Source: CAVTSA01 sp963737225 (GTDB lineage: Bacteria; Chloroflexota; Dormibacteria; Dormibacterales; Dormibacteraceae). From it: a DNA stretch of 64,000 nucleotides. Shown here piece after piece: positions 16,967 through 26,252 of the stretch. The notes below the pieces were generated by a model. The model worked only from the letters and a program-made list of their open reading frames with translations, did not search any database and was not told where the DNA came from. Location of the stretch: NCBI GenBank assembly GCA_963737225.1, contig CAVTSA010000002.1, forward strand, positions 721,828 through 785,827, read 5' to 3'. The number at the start of each line of letters is the position of its first letter. Position 1 is the stretch's first letter. Position numbers and translations under genes: made by a program.

Positions 16967-18235
16967 ATGGACGGACCGCTGAACGGCGTGCGCGTCCTTG
17001 ACCTGACCCGGATCGTGGCCGGGCCCTACGGCACCCAGTACCTCTCGGATCTGGGCGCGGAGGTCATCAAGGTGGAGCGCCCGGGGGGCGAGGAAGGTCG
17101 TGCCATGGAGCCCGCCGAACGCGGGGTCAGCCACTACTTCCTGGCCGTGAACCATGGGAAACAGGGCGTGGTCGTCGACCTCCGGCAGCCCGAAGGCCGG
17201 CAGGTTCTGCTCGACCTGGCGGCCGGCTGCGACGTGCTGGTCGAGAACTTCCGTCCCGGCGTGACGGCCCGCCTGGGGATCGACTACGAGGCCGTCTGCC
17301 GCGTCCGCCCCGACGTCGTCTACTGCTCGATCTCGGCCTTTGGACAGACCGGGCCCGACGCACAGCGCTCCGGCTTCGACGTCGCGGTGCAGGCGATGAG
17401 CGGGCTGATGAGCCTGACCGGCGAACCGGGCGGCGAGCCGGTGCGGATGGGCCTCCCGATGTCCGACCTGGTGGCGGGGCTGAACGCCGTGATCGGCGTG
17501 CTCGCGGCGCTCTTCGAGAGGGAGCGCACGGGGCGTGGCCAGCATCTCGACGTGGCCTTGCTGGACACCTCGGTGAACCTGCTCACCCAATTCGCCGAGT
17601 GGCGCTGGATGACCGGCCAGGACCCGGTCGCGGTCGGCAGCGGACACCCCTCGCTCGCCCCCTACCGGGCCTACCCGACCTCCGACGGACACGTCGTGAT
17701 CGCGACGTTCGGGGAATCCTTCTGGCCCAAGGTCTGCGCCGCGCTCGGGCGTCCCGAGCTGGAGCGCGATCCGCGCTTCCGAACCAATTCCACCCGCGTC
17801 GCCCATAAAGAGGAATTGGACGCGCTGATCGCGGAGACCACCAGGGGACGCACAACCTCCGAGTGGGAGGGTGCTTTGAGCCGTCACGACGTACCCAACG
17901 CGCCTGTCAACAGGGTCGGCGAGGCGCTCCGCAACCCGGGGCTCAGGGCTCGCGGCGCGGTGACCGAGACGGTGCATCCGGTCCTCGGCCCGCGGTCCGC
18001 GCTGGGTCGCGCGATCACGCTCTCGCGGCATCCCAACGGGCCCGTGGATCCGGCCCCGGCGCTCGACGCCGACACCGACCGGGTGCTCCGCGAGGTGTGC
18101 GGCTACGAGCAGGCCCGGATCGGCCTCCTCCGGGAACGGGGCGTGGTGGGCGCGGGTAGCATGGCATCCGATGGAGGAGGGACTCCCGCAGCCGCCGATC
18201 AGACCGATCGAGGAGACGCCGGCCCCACCGGTTGA
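16967..18235 (+). CDS. CaiB/BaiF (class III) CoA-transferase
   Basis: 422 residues from ATG 16967. Family marks: GVRVLDLTRIVAGPYGTQYL, GAEVIKVERPGGEEGR, the catalytic Asp region (VNHGKQGVVVDLRQPEG and CDVLVENFRPGV), and SISAFGQTGPDAQR. These enzymes move CoA between carboxylic acids without a free acyl intermediate exchange. Substrate is unknown. The last 65 bases overlap the next gene, so the C-terminal Gly/Asp-rich tail after residue 400 is probably not conserved. Confidence 0.9.
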   Translation: MDGPLNGVRVLDLTRIVAGPYGTQYLSDLGAEVIKVERPGGEEGRAMEPAERGVSHYFLAVNHGKQGVVVDLRQPEGRQVLLDLAAGCDVLVENFRPGVTARLGIDYEAVCRVRPDVVYCSISAFGQTGPDAQRSGFDVAVQAMSGLMSLTGEPGGEPVRMGLPMSDLVAGLNAVIGVLAALFERERTGRGQHLDVALLDTSVNLLTQFAEWRWMTGQDPVAVGSGHPSLAPYRAYPTSDGHVVIATFGESFWPKVCAALGRPELERDPRFRTNSTRVAHKEELDALIAETTRGRTTSEWEGALSRHDVPNAPVNRVGEALRNPGLRARGAVTETVHPVLGPRSALGRAITLSRHPNGPVDPAPALDADTDRVLREVCGYEQARIGLLRERGVVGAGSMASDGGGTPAAADQTDRGDAGPTG

Positions 18236-19013
18236 GGCCGGATCGATCCCGCCCTTCGAGCCGCTGGTCGAGCAGGCGCAGGCCATCCAGCCGGCGGAGA
18301 TTCCTTCCGCGGGTCCGATCTCGCCGGCCGAGCGCGAGCGGGCCGCGGCCCGCTCCGCCGCTGCCTGCAACCAGGGACGGCTGACGCTGGGCGCCTACTC
18401 GGACCTGGTGGAGATCTTTCAAGGGACGCAGGAGCGACCCGACTTCGACCAGGCGCTGCAGGAGCTGCGCGGAGCGGAGACCACGGCCATCGTGCCCGGC
18501 GGTACCCGCACGACGTCGTCGCTGCTCGCCGTGCTCAGCGGGCATGACCAGAAAGGCGCCATGCGTCTGGGTCCCGAGCTGCAGGCGGCGGCGGTGATGG
18601 GCAGCGTCGATCTCGACCTCCGCGAGGCGACCCTGAGCGCGGCGGTGACCACGATCCGCACGTTCGCCTTCTGGGGAGGTATCGAGATCCGGATTCCGCG
18701 CGGAGTCCACGTGGAGACGACCTCGATCCCCATCCTGGGCGGCAACGAGGTCAGTTTGAAGGGGCCGGCGCCGCGTCCCGACGCTCCCGTGCTCCGTTTC
18801 GAGATGCTTTCGATCATGGCCGGCGTCGAGATCAAGGACCACGGCGGCATGAAGGATCTGATCCGGCAGAGGTCGACGCTGGCGGCCGCCGGCATGTCGG
18901 AAGCACGGCTGCGGCTGATGGAGTCCCGGCACGAGGCCCACCTCGCGGCCCGGGAAGCACGGCGCGCGGCGCACCGAGCCGCCCGCGACGAGAGGCACCA
19001 CCGCCACTCCTGA
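18171..19013 (+). CDS. DUF1707 / LiaF-like membrane-stress protein
   Basis: 280 residues. A Pro-rich N-terminus precedes a DUF1707-like helical segment (ERERAAARSAAACNQGRLTL and AYSDLVEIFQ). Then comes a LiaF-like beta-rich domain (AAAVMGSVDLDLREATL and TIRTFAFWGGIEIRIPRGV). The C-terminus is a His/Arg/Ala-rich helix. Related proteins work in cell-envelope stress sensing; here no partner kinase is adjacent. It starts inside the 3' end of the CoA-transferase gene. Confidence 0.7.
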   Translation: MEEGLPQPPIRPIEETPAPPVEAGSIPPFEPLVEQAQAIQPAEIPSAGPISPAERERAAARSAAACNQGRLTLGAYSDLVEIFQGTQERPDFDQALQELRGAETTAIVPGGTRTTSSLLAVLSGHDQKGAMRLGPELQAAAVMGSVDLDLREATLSAAVTTIRTFAFWGGIEIRIPRGVHVETTSIPILGGNEVSLKGPAPRPDAPVLRFEMLSIMAGVEIKDHGGMKDLIRQRSTLAAAGMSEARLRLMESRHEAHLAAREARRAAHRAARDERHHRHS

Positions 19014-19023
19014 GGCATGCCCA

Positions 19024-19040
19024 GGCGACGAAGAGTCGCC
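19024..19040 (+). terminator. short hairpin after the LiaF-like gene
   Basis: GGCGAC-GAAGA-GTCGCC, a perfect 6-bp stem 10 bases after the stop codon. There is no T-tract, so it is a weak terminator candidate. Confidence 0.35.
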
Positions 19041-19196
19041 AGGCAACGTGATTTGCTTTCTCACCCGAAGTGTGCTTAGCTAGCCGCCAGTCACACGCGG
19101 AGTCGCGGCGTGGCAAATCTGGCCGGGTGGCGCGGGAGGGTCCGCGCCCGACACATGGGGTTGGAGCGTGCACGGCAGTTCGTTGGCGCGTCGTCG

Positions 19197-20479
19197 ATGA
19201 CCGTGAGCAGGCTCGCGGGTGCGGTGGGTATGCGCAGGCCGTGGATCGTCGCCGTGGTTGCGGTGTTCGCGGTCACGGCATTCGTCAGCGTCCGACCGGC
19301 GGGCGTCGAGGCCAGGTCGGAGTGCGACCCGGGGCTGAGCGCTTGCCAGCAGCTGCAGGCGGACCAGCAGCAGCAGAGCGCGGCGCAGCAGCAGCTGAAT
19401 CAGATCGAAGCCAGTCAGGCCAGCGCTCAGCAGCAGGCGCAGGAGATCGCCGGCGTGGTGGCGCAGGCGCAGGCCGCGGTCGAGGCGCAGGAGGACGCGA
19501 TCGCCCAGACCCAGGCGGAGATCATTGCCACCGAGCGCAGCGAGCGCTACACGCAGGCTGCCATCGACCGGGACCAGGCCAATCTCCAGGTCCGTCAGCA
19601 GCTGGTCGACGAACAGGTGCGGAGCGATGCCGAAACCGACCAGACCACCTACCTGCAGGTTCTGCTGACCGCCCAGAACTTCAGCGAGTTCGTGAATCGG
19701 GCGATGCTCGTCGACAAGCTGATCCAGGCGAGCCAGAACCTCGTCGACCAGGTGCAGGCCGAGCGGGCCGTCGTGCAGCAGCAGCAGGCGAAGCTCCAGA
19801 AGCAGCAGGCGGAGCAGACGACGCTCCTCAACCAGCAGGTGCAGGAGGAGGTCGTCCTGGAGGCGCAGCTGGCCACGCAGCAGCAGGCGCTCGCCAAGCA
19901 GCAGGCCCTGGTCCAGCAGATCGCCGCCCAGGGCGCGCAGCAGCAGCAGGTCGTCAGCACCCTGCAGCAGCAGATCAACACCGATCAGGCGAACTACCAG
20001 GCGCAGGTGTTTCAGCAGCAGCAGGAGCAGGCGGCGGCGGCCGCGCGCGCACGCCAGGCGGCGCTGGCTGCCGCCGTGGTTCCGGCGGCGGCGGCGGCGT
20101 GGCGCGAGTGGCGGCGAGCGGCGGTGGCGGCGGTGGGGATCTGACGCAGAACACCAGCGGCGGCAACGCCTACCCGGCCGGCCAGTGCACCTACTACGTC
20201 GCCACCATCTACAACGTCCCGGGCGACTGGGGGAATGCCGACACCTGGTTCCCGAGTGCCGCCGGCCAGGGGTTCGCCACCTCGTCGACGCCGAGCGCCG
20301 GCGCGGTCGTGGTCTGGGGTTCAGGGGGCGGCTACAGCGAGTTCGGCCACGTCGCGGTGGTGCAGTCGGTCCAGAGCAGCACCAGCTTCACCGTCACCGA
20401 GATGAACTTCTACGGGGTCGGCATCGTGGACTCGCGGCAGGTGACCTCGCTGTCGGACGTCGAGGGCTTCATCCTCTAG
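19197..20479 (+). CDS. secreted coiled-coil CHAP-domain peptidoglycan hydrolase (one frameshift)
   Basis: A signal peptide (RRPWIVAVVAVFAVTAFVSV) is followed by about 260 residues of Gln/Ala-rich coiled coil of PcsB/RipA type. After a Gly-rich hinge a CHAP domain follows with the nucleophile in AYPAGQCTYYVA and the His in EFGHVAVVQSV. The reading frame shifts by one base in the GC-rich hinge (about 20030-20090). The family reads across it, so an indel error is likely. PcsB-like proteins cleave septal peptidoglycan and are held inactive by their coiled coil. ATG 19197 is chosen because it places the signal peptide correctly; GTG 19110 and ATG 19230 are also in frame. Confidence 0.82.
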
Positions 20480-20520
20480 CGGCTTCCGGGCTCGAAGGAG
20501 GTATGGTCCGACCGTGAGCA

Positions 20521-21000
20521 TTGCGAGAGGCAGCCCGGGAACGGCGCCGGCAGATCCTCACCGACCTGCTTTCCCCGAGCCCCGGAGCCGTGGCTGCCGC
20601 GGCCGGCCTCGGCGCCGCCGCCGGGCTCCGCTCCGCCACCCCCCTTGCCGTGCTGCAGGTGCAGGGGAGACTGCTCTCGTGGCCCCGCGGCTGGTTCATC
20701 GTCGCCGGGGCGGCGGGCGAGCTGATCGTGGACAAGCTGCCCGTGGCCGGGAAACGGACCTCGCCCATGGGGCTCCTGGGCAGGATCGCGAGCGCCGCCT
20801 GGGCGGGGGCTACGGTGGCCGGGCCGATCGGCGCCGGCGTGGCGGGCGCGGCGGCGGTGGCGTCGGCGTTCACGGGCATGCACACCAGGGCGCTCCTGGT
20901 CAGGCGGACCGGCCTCCCCGACGGCGTGTTCGCGACCGCGGAGGACCTGGTCGCGGTCTCGCTCGCCGTGGCGTCGACGTCGCTTACCGGCCCGCAGTAG
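20521..21000 (+). CDS. DUF4126-like small membrane protein
   Basis: 159 residues. The pattern GLGAAAGLRSATPLAVL, then WFIVAGAAGELIVDKLP followed by GKRTSPMGLLGRI, matches DUF4126-type integral membrane proteins of unknown function. Three to four hydrophobic segments are visible. The TTG start at 20521 is weak; AAGGAGG at 20494-20500 suits a start in a different frame (GTG 20514), so a small indel near the 5' end is possible. Confidence 0.6.
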   Translation: MREAARERRRQILTDLLSPSPGAVAAAAGLGAAAGLRSATPLAVLQVQGRLLSWPRGWFIVAGAAGELIVDKLPVAGKRTSPMGLLGRIASAAWAGATVAGPIGAGVAGAAAVASAFTGMHTRALLVRRTGLPDGVFATAEDLVAVSLAVASTSLTGPQ

Positions 21001-21011
21001 GCCTGCCCGGT

Positions 21012-21573
21012 TTGCGGACGCACGTCGCGCTGCTCCGCGGGGTCAACGTGGGCGGGCGCGTCCTCGCGATGAGCGATCTGCGGGCGATCGTGGAGGCGGC
21101 CGGCAACGCGGACGTGAAGACCTACATCCAGAGCGGCAACGTGGTGTTCAGGCGCGGGTGGAGGGCCGGCCGCGGCGGACGGCGACCTGGCGAGCGCGCT
21201 CGAGGCCGGCATCGAAGAGCGGCTGGCGATGCGGGTGGCGGTGGTCGTGCTCTCCCGGGACGAGCTGGCGGCGGCGCTCGAGGCCGATCCCTACCCCGCG
21301 GAGGAGGATCCTCGGTACGTCCACTTCATCTTCTTCGCGCAGGCGTTGGGACCAGCCGACCAGGAACGGGTCGCGGCGGCGCAGGCCGGGGTCGCGGCGA
21401 AAGGCAGCCGCGATGAGGCGGCCGCGATCGGTCGGGTGCTCTACCTGCACACGCCGGACGGGTTCGGCAGGAGTGAGCTGGGGGCGGTGCTGACCAAGAC
21501 GAGCAAGCAGGCACCCACCGGCACGGCACGCAACCGGTCCACCGTGAGGAAGCTGCTCGACCTCCTCGGGTAG
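21012..21573 (+). CDS. DUF1697 family protein (one frameshift)
   Basis: The N-terminal half reads LRTHVALLRGVNVGGRVLAM and DVKTYIQSGNVVFR, the DUF1697 hallmark. After a one-base shift near 21170 it continues as ADGDLASALEAGIEERLAM, then VLSRDELAAALEADPY and VLYLHTPDGFGRSELGAVLT, ending in NRSTVRKLLDLLG. Start TTG 21012. The function of the family is unknown. The break is within a G/C-rich run, so an assembly error is likely. Confidence 0.75.
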
Positions 21574-21590
21574 GCGGGTGCCCAGGAGGG

Positions 21591-21652
21591 GACGTTTGTA
21601 TACAAAGCGACCCCTCGCAGCCACGAATGAGGTGCGGGCGTAGACAAACGTC
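21591..21652. promoter_or_regulatory. inverted repeats upstream of imuB
   Basis: GACGTTTGT (21591-21599) and ACAAACGTC (21644-21652) are exact reverse complements. The left arm also belongs to a 12-bp palindrome, TTTGTATACAAA (21595-21606). They precede the SOS-box-like site at 21679 and may bind a second regulator. Confidence 0.5.
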
Positions 21653-21678
21653 GTTCCTGACGGAGGGGGGTTGCCGGG

Positions 21679-21692
21679 CGAACGTACGTTTG
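21679..21692. promoter_or_regulatory. SOS-box-like LexA site upstream of imuB
   Basis: CGAACGTACGTTTG fits the Gram-positive LexA consensus CGAAC-N4-GTTYG. It lies 14 bases before the imuB start. The dnaE2 gene carries CGAACGAACGTTTG at 30391, and both copies continue as GTA. Confidence 0.8.
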
Positions 21693-21705
21693 GTATGTTG
21701 GAGGC

Positions 21706-22884
21706 ATGGTGGGGTGCCTCCTGGTGTCGCCGTTCCCGCTGGCCTGCGAGCTGGCGGACCATCCCGAGCTGCGCGGGGAACCGGTCGTGGTGGGTGGGCT
21801 CGACGCACGCGTGACGTGTGCCTCCCCCGGGGCGCATGCCCACGGGATCCGGCCCGACCAAACGCTCACCGAAGCGATCGGGCGCTGCCCCACGGTGGCC
21901 GTCCTCGAAGAACGGAACGCTCGCTACGAGTCGATCTGGCGTGACGTCGCCGCCGCCCTGGAGCTGGTGGCGTTCACCGTCGAGCTCGTCGAGCCGGGCG
22001 TCGCCCATGTCGATGTCGAGGAGCTGCTCACCGGCTACCACTCGGTCACGGGCGTGATCGAGGCCGTCCTGCAGGCGGCGCCGGCAGCGCTGGAGCCCAG
22101 GGTGGGGGTGGGCGGGAGCCGGTTCACAGCACTCCTCGCCGCACGGCAGGCGGCTCCGGGGCAGGGCCTCGTGGTCGGCGAGCGCGGCCTCACCGCCTTT
22201 CTGGACCAGCAGCCGGCGGGGGCACTCCCCCTCTCGCCCGAGATGCTGCGGCGCCTCGACGTGCTCGGCTTCCACACGCTGGGCGAGCTGCGCGCGCTGC
22301 GCCGCTCGGCCGTCTCGGCGCAGTTCGGGCCTGAGGGTCTCCATGCCTGGGAGCTCGCCCGCGGGGAGGACGCGCGGCCGCTGCGTCCCCGGCCCCGTGA
22401 GGAACGCATGGAGGAGCGCCTTCACCTCGAGGTGCCCCTCAGCAGCCGGCCGGCGCTCGCCGCCGCCTGGCAGCAGACGCTGAGCCGCCTCGTCCGCCGC
22501 CGCTCCTTTCGCAATCAGGAGGCCCGCCAGCTGGTGCTCGGCGCCCAGACCGAACGGGGACAGCGGTGGACGCACGCGATCACCTGCAAGGAGCCGCTGG
22601 GTGAGCTGCGCCCCCTCTGGTCCGCCGCCCAGCCGGTGATCGAGAACGCGACGTTTCCGGGCCCTCTCTGCGAGCTTTCGGTCGAGCTTCGGGACCTGGC
22701 ACCCGCAACCGGGCAGCAGCTCGCGCTGGACGGGGCGAAGGCGGCGCTGCGCGGCCGGCTGGAGATGCAGCTTCGCCAGCTCAAGCTGCGCTATGGCTAC
22801 TGCCCGGTCGGCCGGATCGTCGAGATGGAGCCATGGAGCCGGATTCCCGAACGCCGTCTGGCGCTCATCGACTACGACTGCTGA
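21706..22884 (+). CDS. imuB: ImuB-like catalytically degenerate Y-family polymerase
   Basis: 392 residues of the DNA polymerase IV/ImuB fold. The first catalytic Asp of active Y-family enzymes is absent: the N-terminus reads MVGCLLVSPFPLACELADH, and the second acidic site is VAHVDVEELLTGY, not SIDE-like. The palm continues as LAARQAAPGQGLVV, the HhH region is LDVLGFHTLGELRAL, and a little-finger domain follows. ImuB acts as a hub that brings DnaE2 to the beta clamp during SOS mutagenesis. An SOS-box-like site lies immediately upstream. No imuA-type gene is adjacent. Confidence 0.82.
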   Translation: MVGCLLVSPFPLACELADHPELRGEPVVVGGLDARVTCASPGAHAHGIRPDQTLTEAIGRCPTVAVLEERNARYESIWRDVAAALELVAFTVELVEPGVAHVDVEELLTGYHSVTGVIEAVLQAAPAALEPRVGVGGSRFTALLAARQAAPGQGLVVGERGLTAFLDQQPAGALPLSPEMLRRLDVLGFHTLGELRALRRSAVSAQFGPEGLHAWELARGEDARPLRPRPREERMEERLHLEVPLSSRPALAAAWQQTLSRLVRRRSFRNQEARQLVLGAQTERGQRWTHAITCKEPLGELRPLWSAAQPVIENATFPGPLCELSVELRDLAPATGQQLALDGAKAALRGRLEMQLRQLKLRYGYCPVGRIVEMEPWSRIPERRLALIDYDC

Positions 22885-23129
22885 ACGAGCCGGCGCCGGT
22901 CGAGCTGCGACTGGGGGGAGGGCTGCCCACCGCGCTGCGCGACCACCGGCGGGGACGCTGGCGTGCGGTCGAACGGGTCGAGGAGGTGTGGCGCCTGGAA
23001 GACGGCTGGTGGCGTGAGCGAGGCCTCCTGGTCCGCACCTATTTTCGTCTCCTGCTCACCGACGGGGATCTCGTGACCGTCTATCAGGAGGGGACCGGGC
23101 CCCACTGGTGGGTGCAGCGCTACTCGTAG
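22833..23129 (+). CDS. DUF6504-like small protein next to imuB
   Basis: 98 residues if ATG 22833 is used, overlapping imuB by 52 bases; a shorter form beginning near LLNEPAPVELRLGGG is also possible. The WRLEDGWWRERGLLVRTYF and VYQEGTGPHWWVQRYS parts match the short proteins often encoded just after imuB/dnaE2 cassettes. Function is unknown; the conserved neighbourhood suggests a role in the mutasome. Confidence 0.65.
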   Translation: MEPDSRTPSGAHRLRLLNEPAPVELRLGGGLPTALRDHRRGRWRAVERVEEVWRLEDGWWRERGLLVRTYFRLLLTDGDLVTVYQEGTGPHWWVQRYS

Positions 23130-23235
23130 CGCCTCCCAGGCCGACGCTTCGCCTCCTCCCGCCGCCGCGCCGACCACAGACAGACCCGAGATTGCCGCGC
23201 GCGCCGGCCGGCGGAAGGGTACGCTGAGTGCGAAT

Positions 23236-23264
23236 TTGCGCTCCCCCCTCGCCTCTGCTACGCT
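23236..23264 (+). promoter_or_regulatory. candidate promoter of the oligopeptide ABC operon
   Basis: TTGCGC (23236-23241), a 17-base spacer and TACGCT (23259-23264), about 120 bases before the substrate-binding-protein start. It is a fair sigma-70-type match in high-GC context. Confidence 0.4.
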
Positions 23265-23382
23265 TCCCCGCCGTTGGTGGTGCGCCGGAGGCGTGAGGGA
23301 CGTCGATGACCGCCGGTCACAAACCGGCGTTCGTCCTTCTGCGTCCCCCCCGACGCGAAATCGGAAAGGAGAAACGATTGCA

Positions 23383-25236
23383 GTGAGTCTGATTACCGCG
23401 GGACGGCGCAAGGGAGTGACCCTGATCGGCTCCGTCCTCCTGGCCACGCTCCTCCTGGTGGCCGCGTGTGGAGGGAACAGCGGAACCGCGAAAGCATCGC
23501 CCGGAAAAGCCTCCAACACGGTCAGCTGGGCGGAGCCGCCGGCCTCGACGCCGAACTGGATCTGGCCCTACTACACCCCCGGCAACAACAGCGTCATCAA
23601 CACCGAAATGATCACGCTGATGTACCGGCCGCTCTACATGTTCGGCCACGGCAACAACGCCAGCATCTCGGACAGCCTGAGCCTGGCTCAGGAGCCCTCC
23701 TGGAGCGCCGACGGCATGACGGCCACGATCACCATGAAGGGCACCTACAAGTGGTCGAACGGGGACCCGGTGACCGCCCAGGACGTGCTGTTCAACCTGA
23801 ACATGTACATCGCAGAGAAGGCGAACGAGGCGAACTACGTGCCGGGCTACATCCCCGACAACATCGTCTCCGCCTCGGCGCCCAACGCCACCACGCTGGT
23901 GATCAAGACCGACAAGGCCTACAACCAGCACTGGTTCCTCTACAACGAGCTGAGCCAGCTCACGCCCTGGCCGACCGAGTGGGACGTCACCGGCCCCGGT
24001 CAGACGAGCGACTGCGCCAGCAACGCGTCGGACTGCTCGGCGGTCTTCAACTACCTCAACGCGCAGTCGAAGGACCAGTCGACCTACGACAGCAATCCCC
24101 TCTGGGCGATCGTCGACGGGCCCTGGAAGCTGAAGACCTACAACTCCGACGGAAACGTCTCGCTGGTCCCGAATTCCAGCTATGACGGGCCGACCAAGGC
24201 GACGCTGAAGCAGTTCAACATGCTTCCCTTCACGACCGACGCGGCCGAGTTCAACGTCCTCAAGTCGGGCAAGACCCTCGACGCGGGCTACATCCCGACG
24301 CAGGACCTGAGCCAGCCGCATCCCTCGGGCGCATCTCCACTGACGGGGGGGCCCAATCCGCTGTCTCCGCAGTACACGCTGGCGCCGTGGTTCCTCTACG
24401 GCTTCAACTACATGCCGCTGAACTTCAACGGCCCGCAGGCCGCGATCATCGACCAGCTCTACATCCGGCAGGCGCTGCAGTCGCTGGTCGACCAGAACGG
24501 CATCATCACCTCGCAGGCGAAGGGTTACGGCGTGCCGACGCTCGGCCCGGTGCCCACCGTCGGCTCCGCCGACGCGCTGCTGTCGTCGGGCGAGAAGGGG
24601 AGCCTCTATCCGTTCAGCGTCGCCCACGCGAAGCAGTATCTCCAGGAGAACGGGTGGACGGTCAATGCCGGGGGCACCAGCACCTGCGCCAAGGCCGGCA
24701 GCGCGCCCGGCGACTGTGGTCCGGGCGTCGCCTCAGGCACCCCGCTCACCTTCGATCTGCCCTACGCGACGGGCAACCAGACGATCACGGCCGCAATGGA
24801 GGACATGAAGTCGAACGCGTCGCAGGTAGGCATCAACATCACGCTTCGCGGCGAGACGTTCGATACCGTCGTGACCAACTACTCGACCGCCTGCTCGAGC
24901 GGCACCTCGGCGTGCAACTGGACGATGGCCAACTGGGGCGGCGGCTGGGTCTACGGCCCCGACTACTACCCGACCGGTGAGACCCTGTTCCAGACCGGCG
25001 CCGTCTCCAACTCCGGCAGCTACACCGATCCGCAGGTCGACCAGTACATCTCGCAGTCGATCACCACGAATGACACTCAGCCCTTCCTCAACTACGAGCA
25101 GGCGCTGGCCAAGAACGTCCCGGTCCTCTACCAGCCGAACTACACCTACGCTCTCAACGAGTTCGGTAACGGGCTGGGGGGCGCCACGCCGAACAGCCCG
25201 CTCGGATTCATCTACCCGGAGGAATGGCACTACTGA
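23383..25236 (+). CDS. oligopeptide/nickel-type ABC substrate-binding lipoprotein (family 5)
   Basis: 617 residues from GTG 23383 (GGAAAGGAG upstream). A lipoprotein signal ends in LLLVAAC, giving a lipidated Cys. The family 5 solute-binding fold is visible: MITLMYRPLYMFG, then LAQEPSWSADGMTATI and YKWSNGDPVTAQDV near the N-terminus, and IRQALQSLVDQNGI mid-protein. It is about 70-100 residues longer than common OppA proteins. It begins an operon with two permeases and a fused ATPase, so it delivers peptides or similar solutes. Specificity is unknown. Confidence 0.9.
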   Translation: MSLITAGRRKGVTLIGSVLLATLLLVAACGGNSGTAKASPGKASNTVSWAEPPASTPNWIWPYYTPGNNSVINTEMITLMYRPLYMFGHGNNASISDSLSLAQEPSWSADGMTATITMKGTYKWSNGDPVTAQDVLFNLNMYIAEKANEANYVPGYIPDNIVSASAPNATTLVIKTDKAYNQHWFLYNELSQLTPWPTEWDVTGPGQTSDCASNASDCSAVFNYLNAQSKDQSTYDSNPLWAIVDGPWKLKTYNSDGNVSLVPNSSYDGPTKATLKQFNMLPFTTDAAEFNVLKSGKTLDAGYIPTQDLSQPHPSGASPLTGGPNPLSPQYTLAPWFLYGFNYMPLNFNGPQAAIIDQLYIRQALQSLVDQNGIITSQAKGYGVPTLGPVPTVGSADALLSSGEKGSLYPFSVAHAKQYLQENGWTVNAGGTSTCAKAGSAPGDCGPGVASGTPLTFDLPYATGNQTITAAMEDMKSNASQVGINITLRGETFDTVVTNYSTACSSGTSACNWTMANWGGGWVYGPDYYPTGETLFQTGAVSNSGSYTDPQVDQYISQSITTNDTQPFLNYEQALAKNVPVLYQPNYTYALNEFGNGLGGATPNSPLGFIYPEEWHY

Positions 25237-25301
25237 GCCCTGCCGTAGCGTAGACAGGATGTGGAGCGGAGGACTCGAATGACGAACGAGCGGACGCGGT
25301 C

Positions 25302-26252
25302 GTGATCGGCTTCATCGTGCGGCGCTTGCTGCAGTCGGTGCTGGTCGTCCTGATCGTGACGCTCATCGTCTTCGTCCTCCTCCACCTCCTCTTCCCCGAA
25401 GGTCCGGCGCGGGCCATCCTCGGCCCTCGGGCCTCCGAGGTCACCGTCCAGCAGTTCAACAAGGAGCAGGGCTTCGACAACCCGCTCCCGCTCCAGTACC
25501 TGATCCTCCTGAGGGACTGGGCGACGCTCAACTTCGGGTTCTCCTACCGGCAGAACCAGTCGGTCGCGTCGCTGCTGGCGGAGCGGATGCCGAAGACCCT
25601 CATCCTGCTTGGGTTCTCGACGCTGCTGACCCTGATCATCGCGATCCCGGTCGGGATCTACCAGGCGGTCCGCCGCAACAAGCTGTTCGACTACATCACC
25701 ACGGCGCTCACGTTCGTCGGCTACGCGGCGCCGGTGTTCTTCATAGCGATCGTCGCCATCGTGATCTTCTCCCAGAACCTGGGCTGGTTCCCTGCCGAGG
25801 CGCCCCAGGGCAGCGGCATCGCGCCGATCTTCGAGCAGTTCGACGCCATGATCCTGCCCATCTGCACCCTGGCCGTCATCACGATCTGCTCGTTCTCCCG
25901 GTACATGCGGTCGTCCGTCCTGGACAACATCAACCAGGACTACGTGCGCACCGCCTACGCGAAGGGGGCATCCCCCACTCGCGTCCTGGTCAGGCACATC
26001 CTGCGCAACGCGCTGATCCCGATCGTCACCCTGCTGGGCCTCTCGCTGCCGGCGATCTTCGCCGGCGCGCTGATCACGGAATCCGTGTTCAACTTTCCGG
26101 GGATGGGGCTCTTGTTCTGGACCGCCGCCCAGACCCAGGACTATCCGATCGAGTACTCGATCGTGATCATCACCGCGTTCGCGACCGTGATCGGCAACCT
26201 CCTGGCCGACATCGGGCTCTCGATCATCGATCCTCGGGTGGCGCTCACATGA
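25302..26252 (+). CDS. oppB: oligopeptide ABC transporter permease (OppB/DppB type)
   Basis: 316 residues, six transmembrane helices. The N-terminus MIGFIVRRLLQSVLVVLIVT is typical of OppB. The EAA loop reads RTAYAKGASPTRVLVRHILR, and the C-terminus FNFPGMGLLFWTA is family-like. Start GTG 25302. It overlaps the next permease gene by four bases (ATGA). Confidence 0.9.
   Translation: MIGFIVRRLLQSVLVVLIVTLIVFVLLHLLFPEGPARAILGPRASEVTVQQFNKEQGFDNPLPLQYLILLRDWATLNFGFSYRQNQSVASLLAERMPKTLILLGFSTLLTLIIAIPVGIYQAVRRNKLFDYITTALTFVGYAAPVFFIAIVAIVIFSQNLGWFPAEAPQGSGIAPIFEQFDAMILPICTLAVITICSFSRYMRSSVLDNINQDYVRTAYAKGASPTRVLVRHILRNALIPIVTLLGLSLPAIFAGALITESVFNFPGMGLLFWTAAQTQDYPIEYSIVIITAFATVIGNLLADIGLSIIDPRVALT

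Noticed and set aside
19014..19229. Possible cyclic di-AMP riboswitch before the CHAP hydrolase
   Set aside because: Such switches often precede peptidoglycan hydrolases in actinobacteria, but I could not find the conserved GGGGTGAA-type and pseudoknot segments here. Only ordinary GC hairpins are visible.
21706..22884. Functional DNA polymerase IV (DinB)
   Set aside because: Catalytic acidic residues of the palm are missing, and the neighbouring small gene and SOS site fit ImuB.
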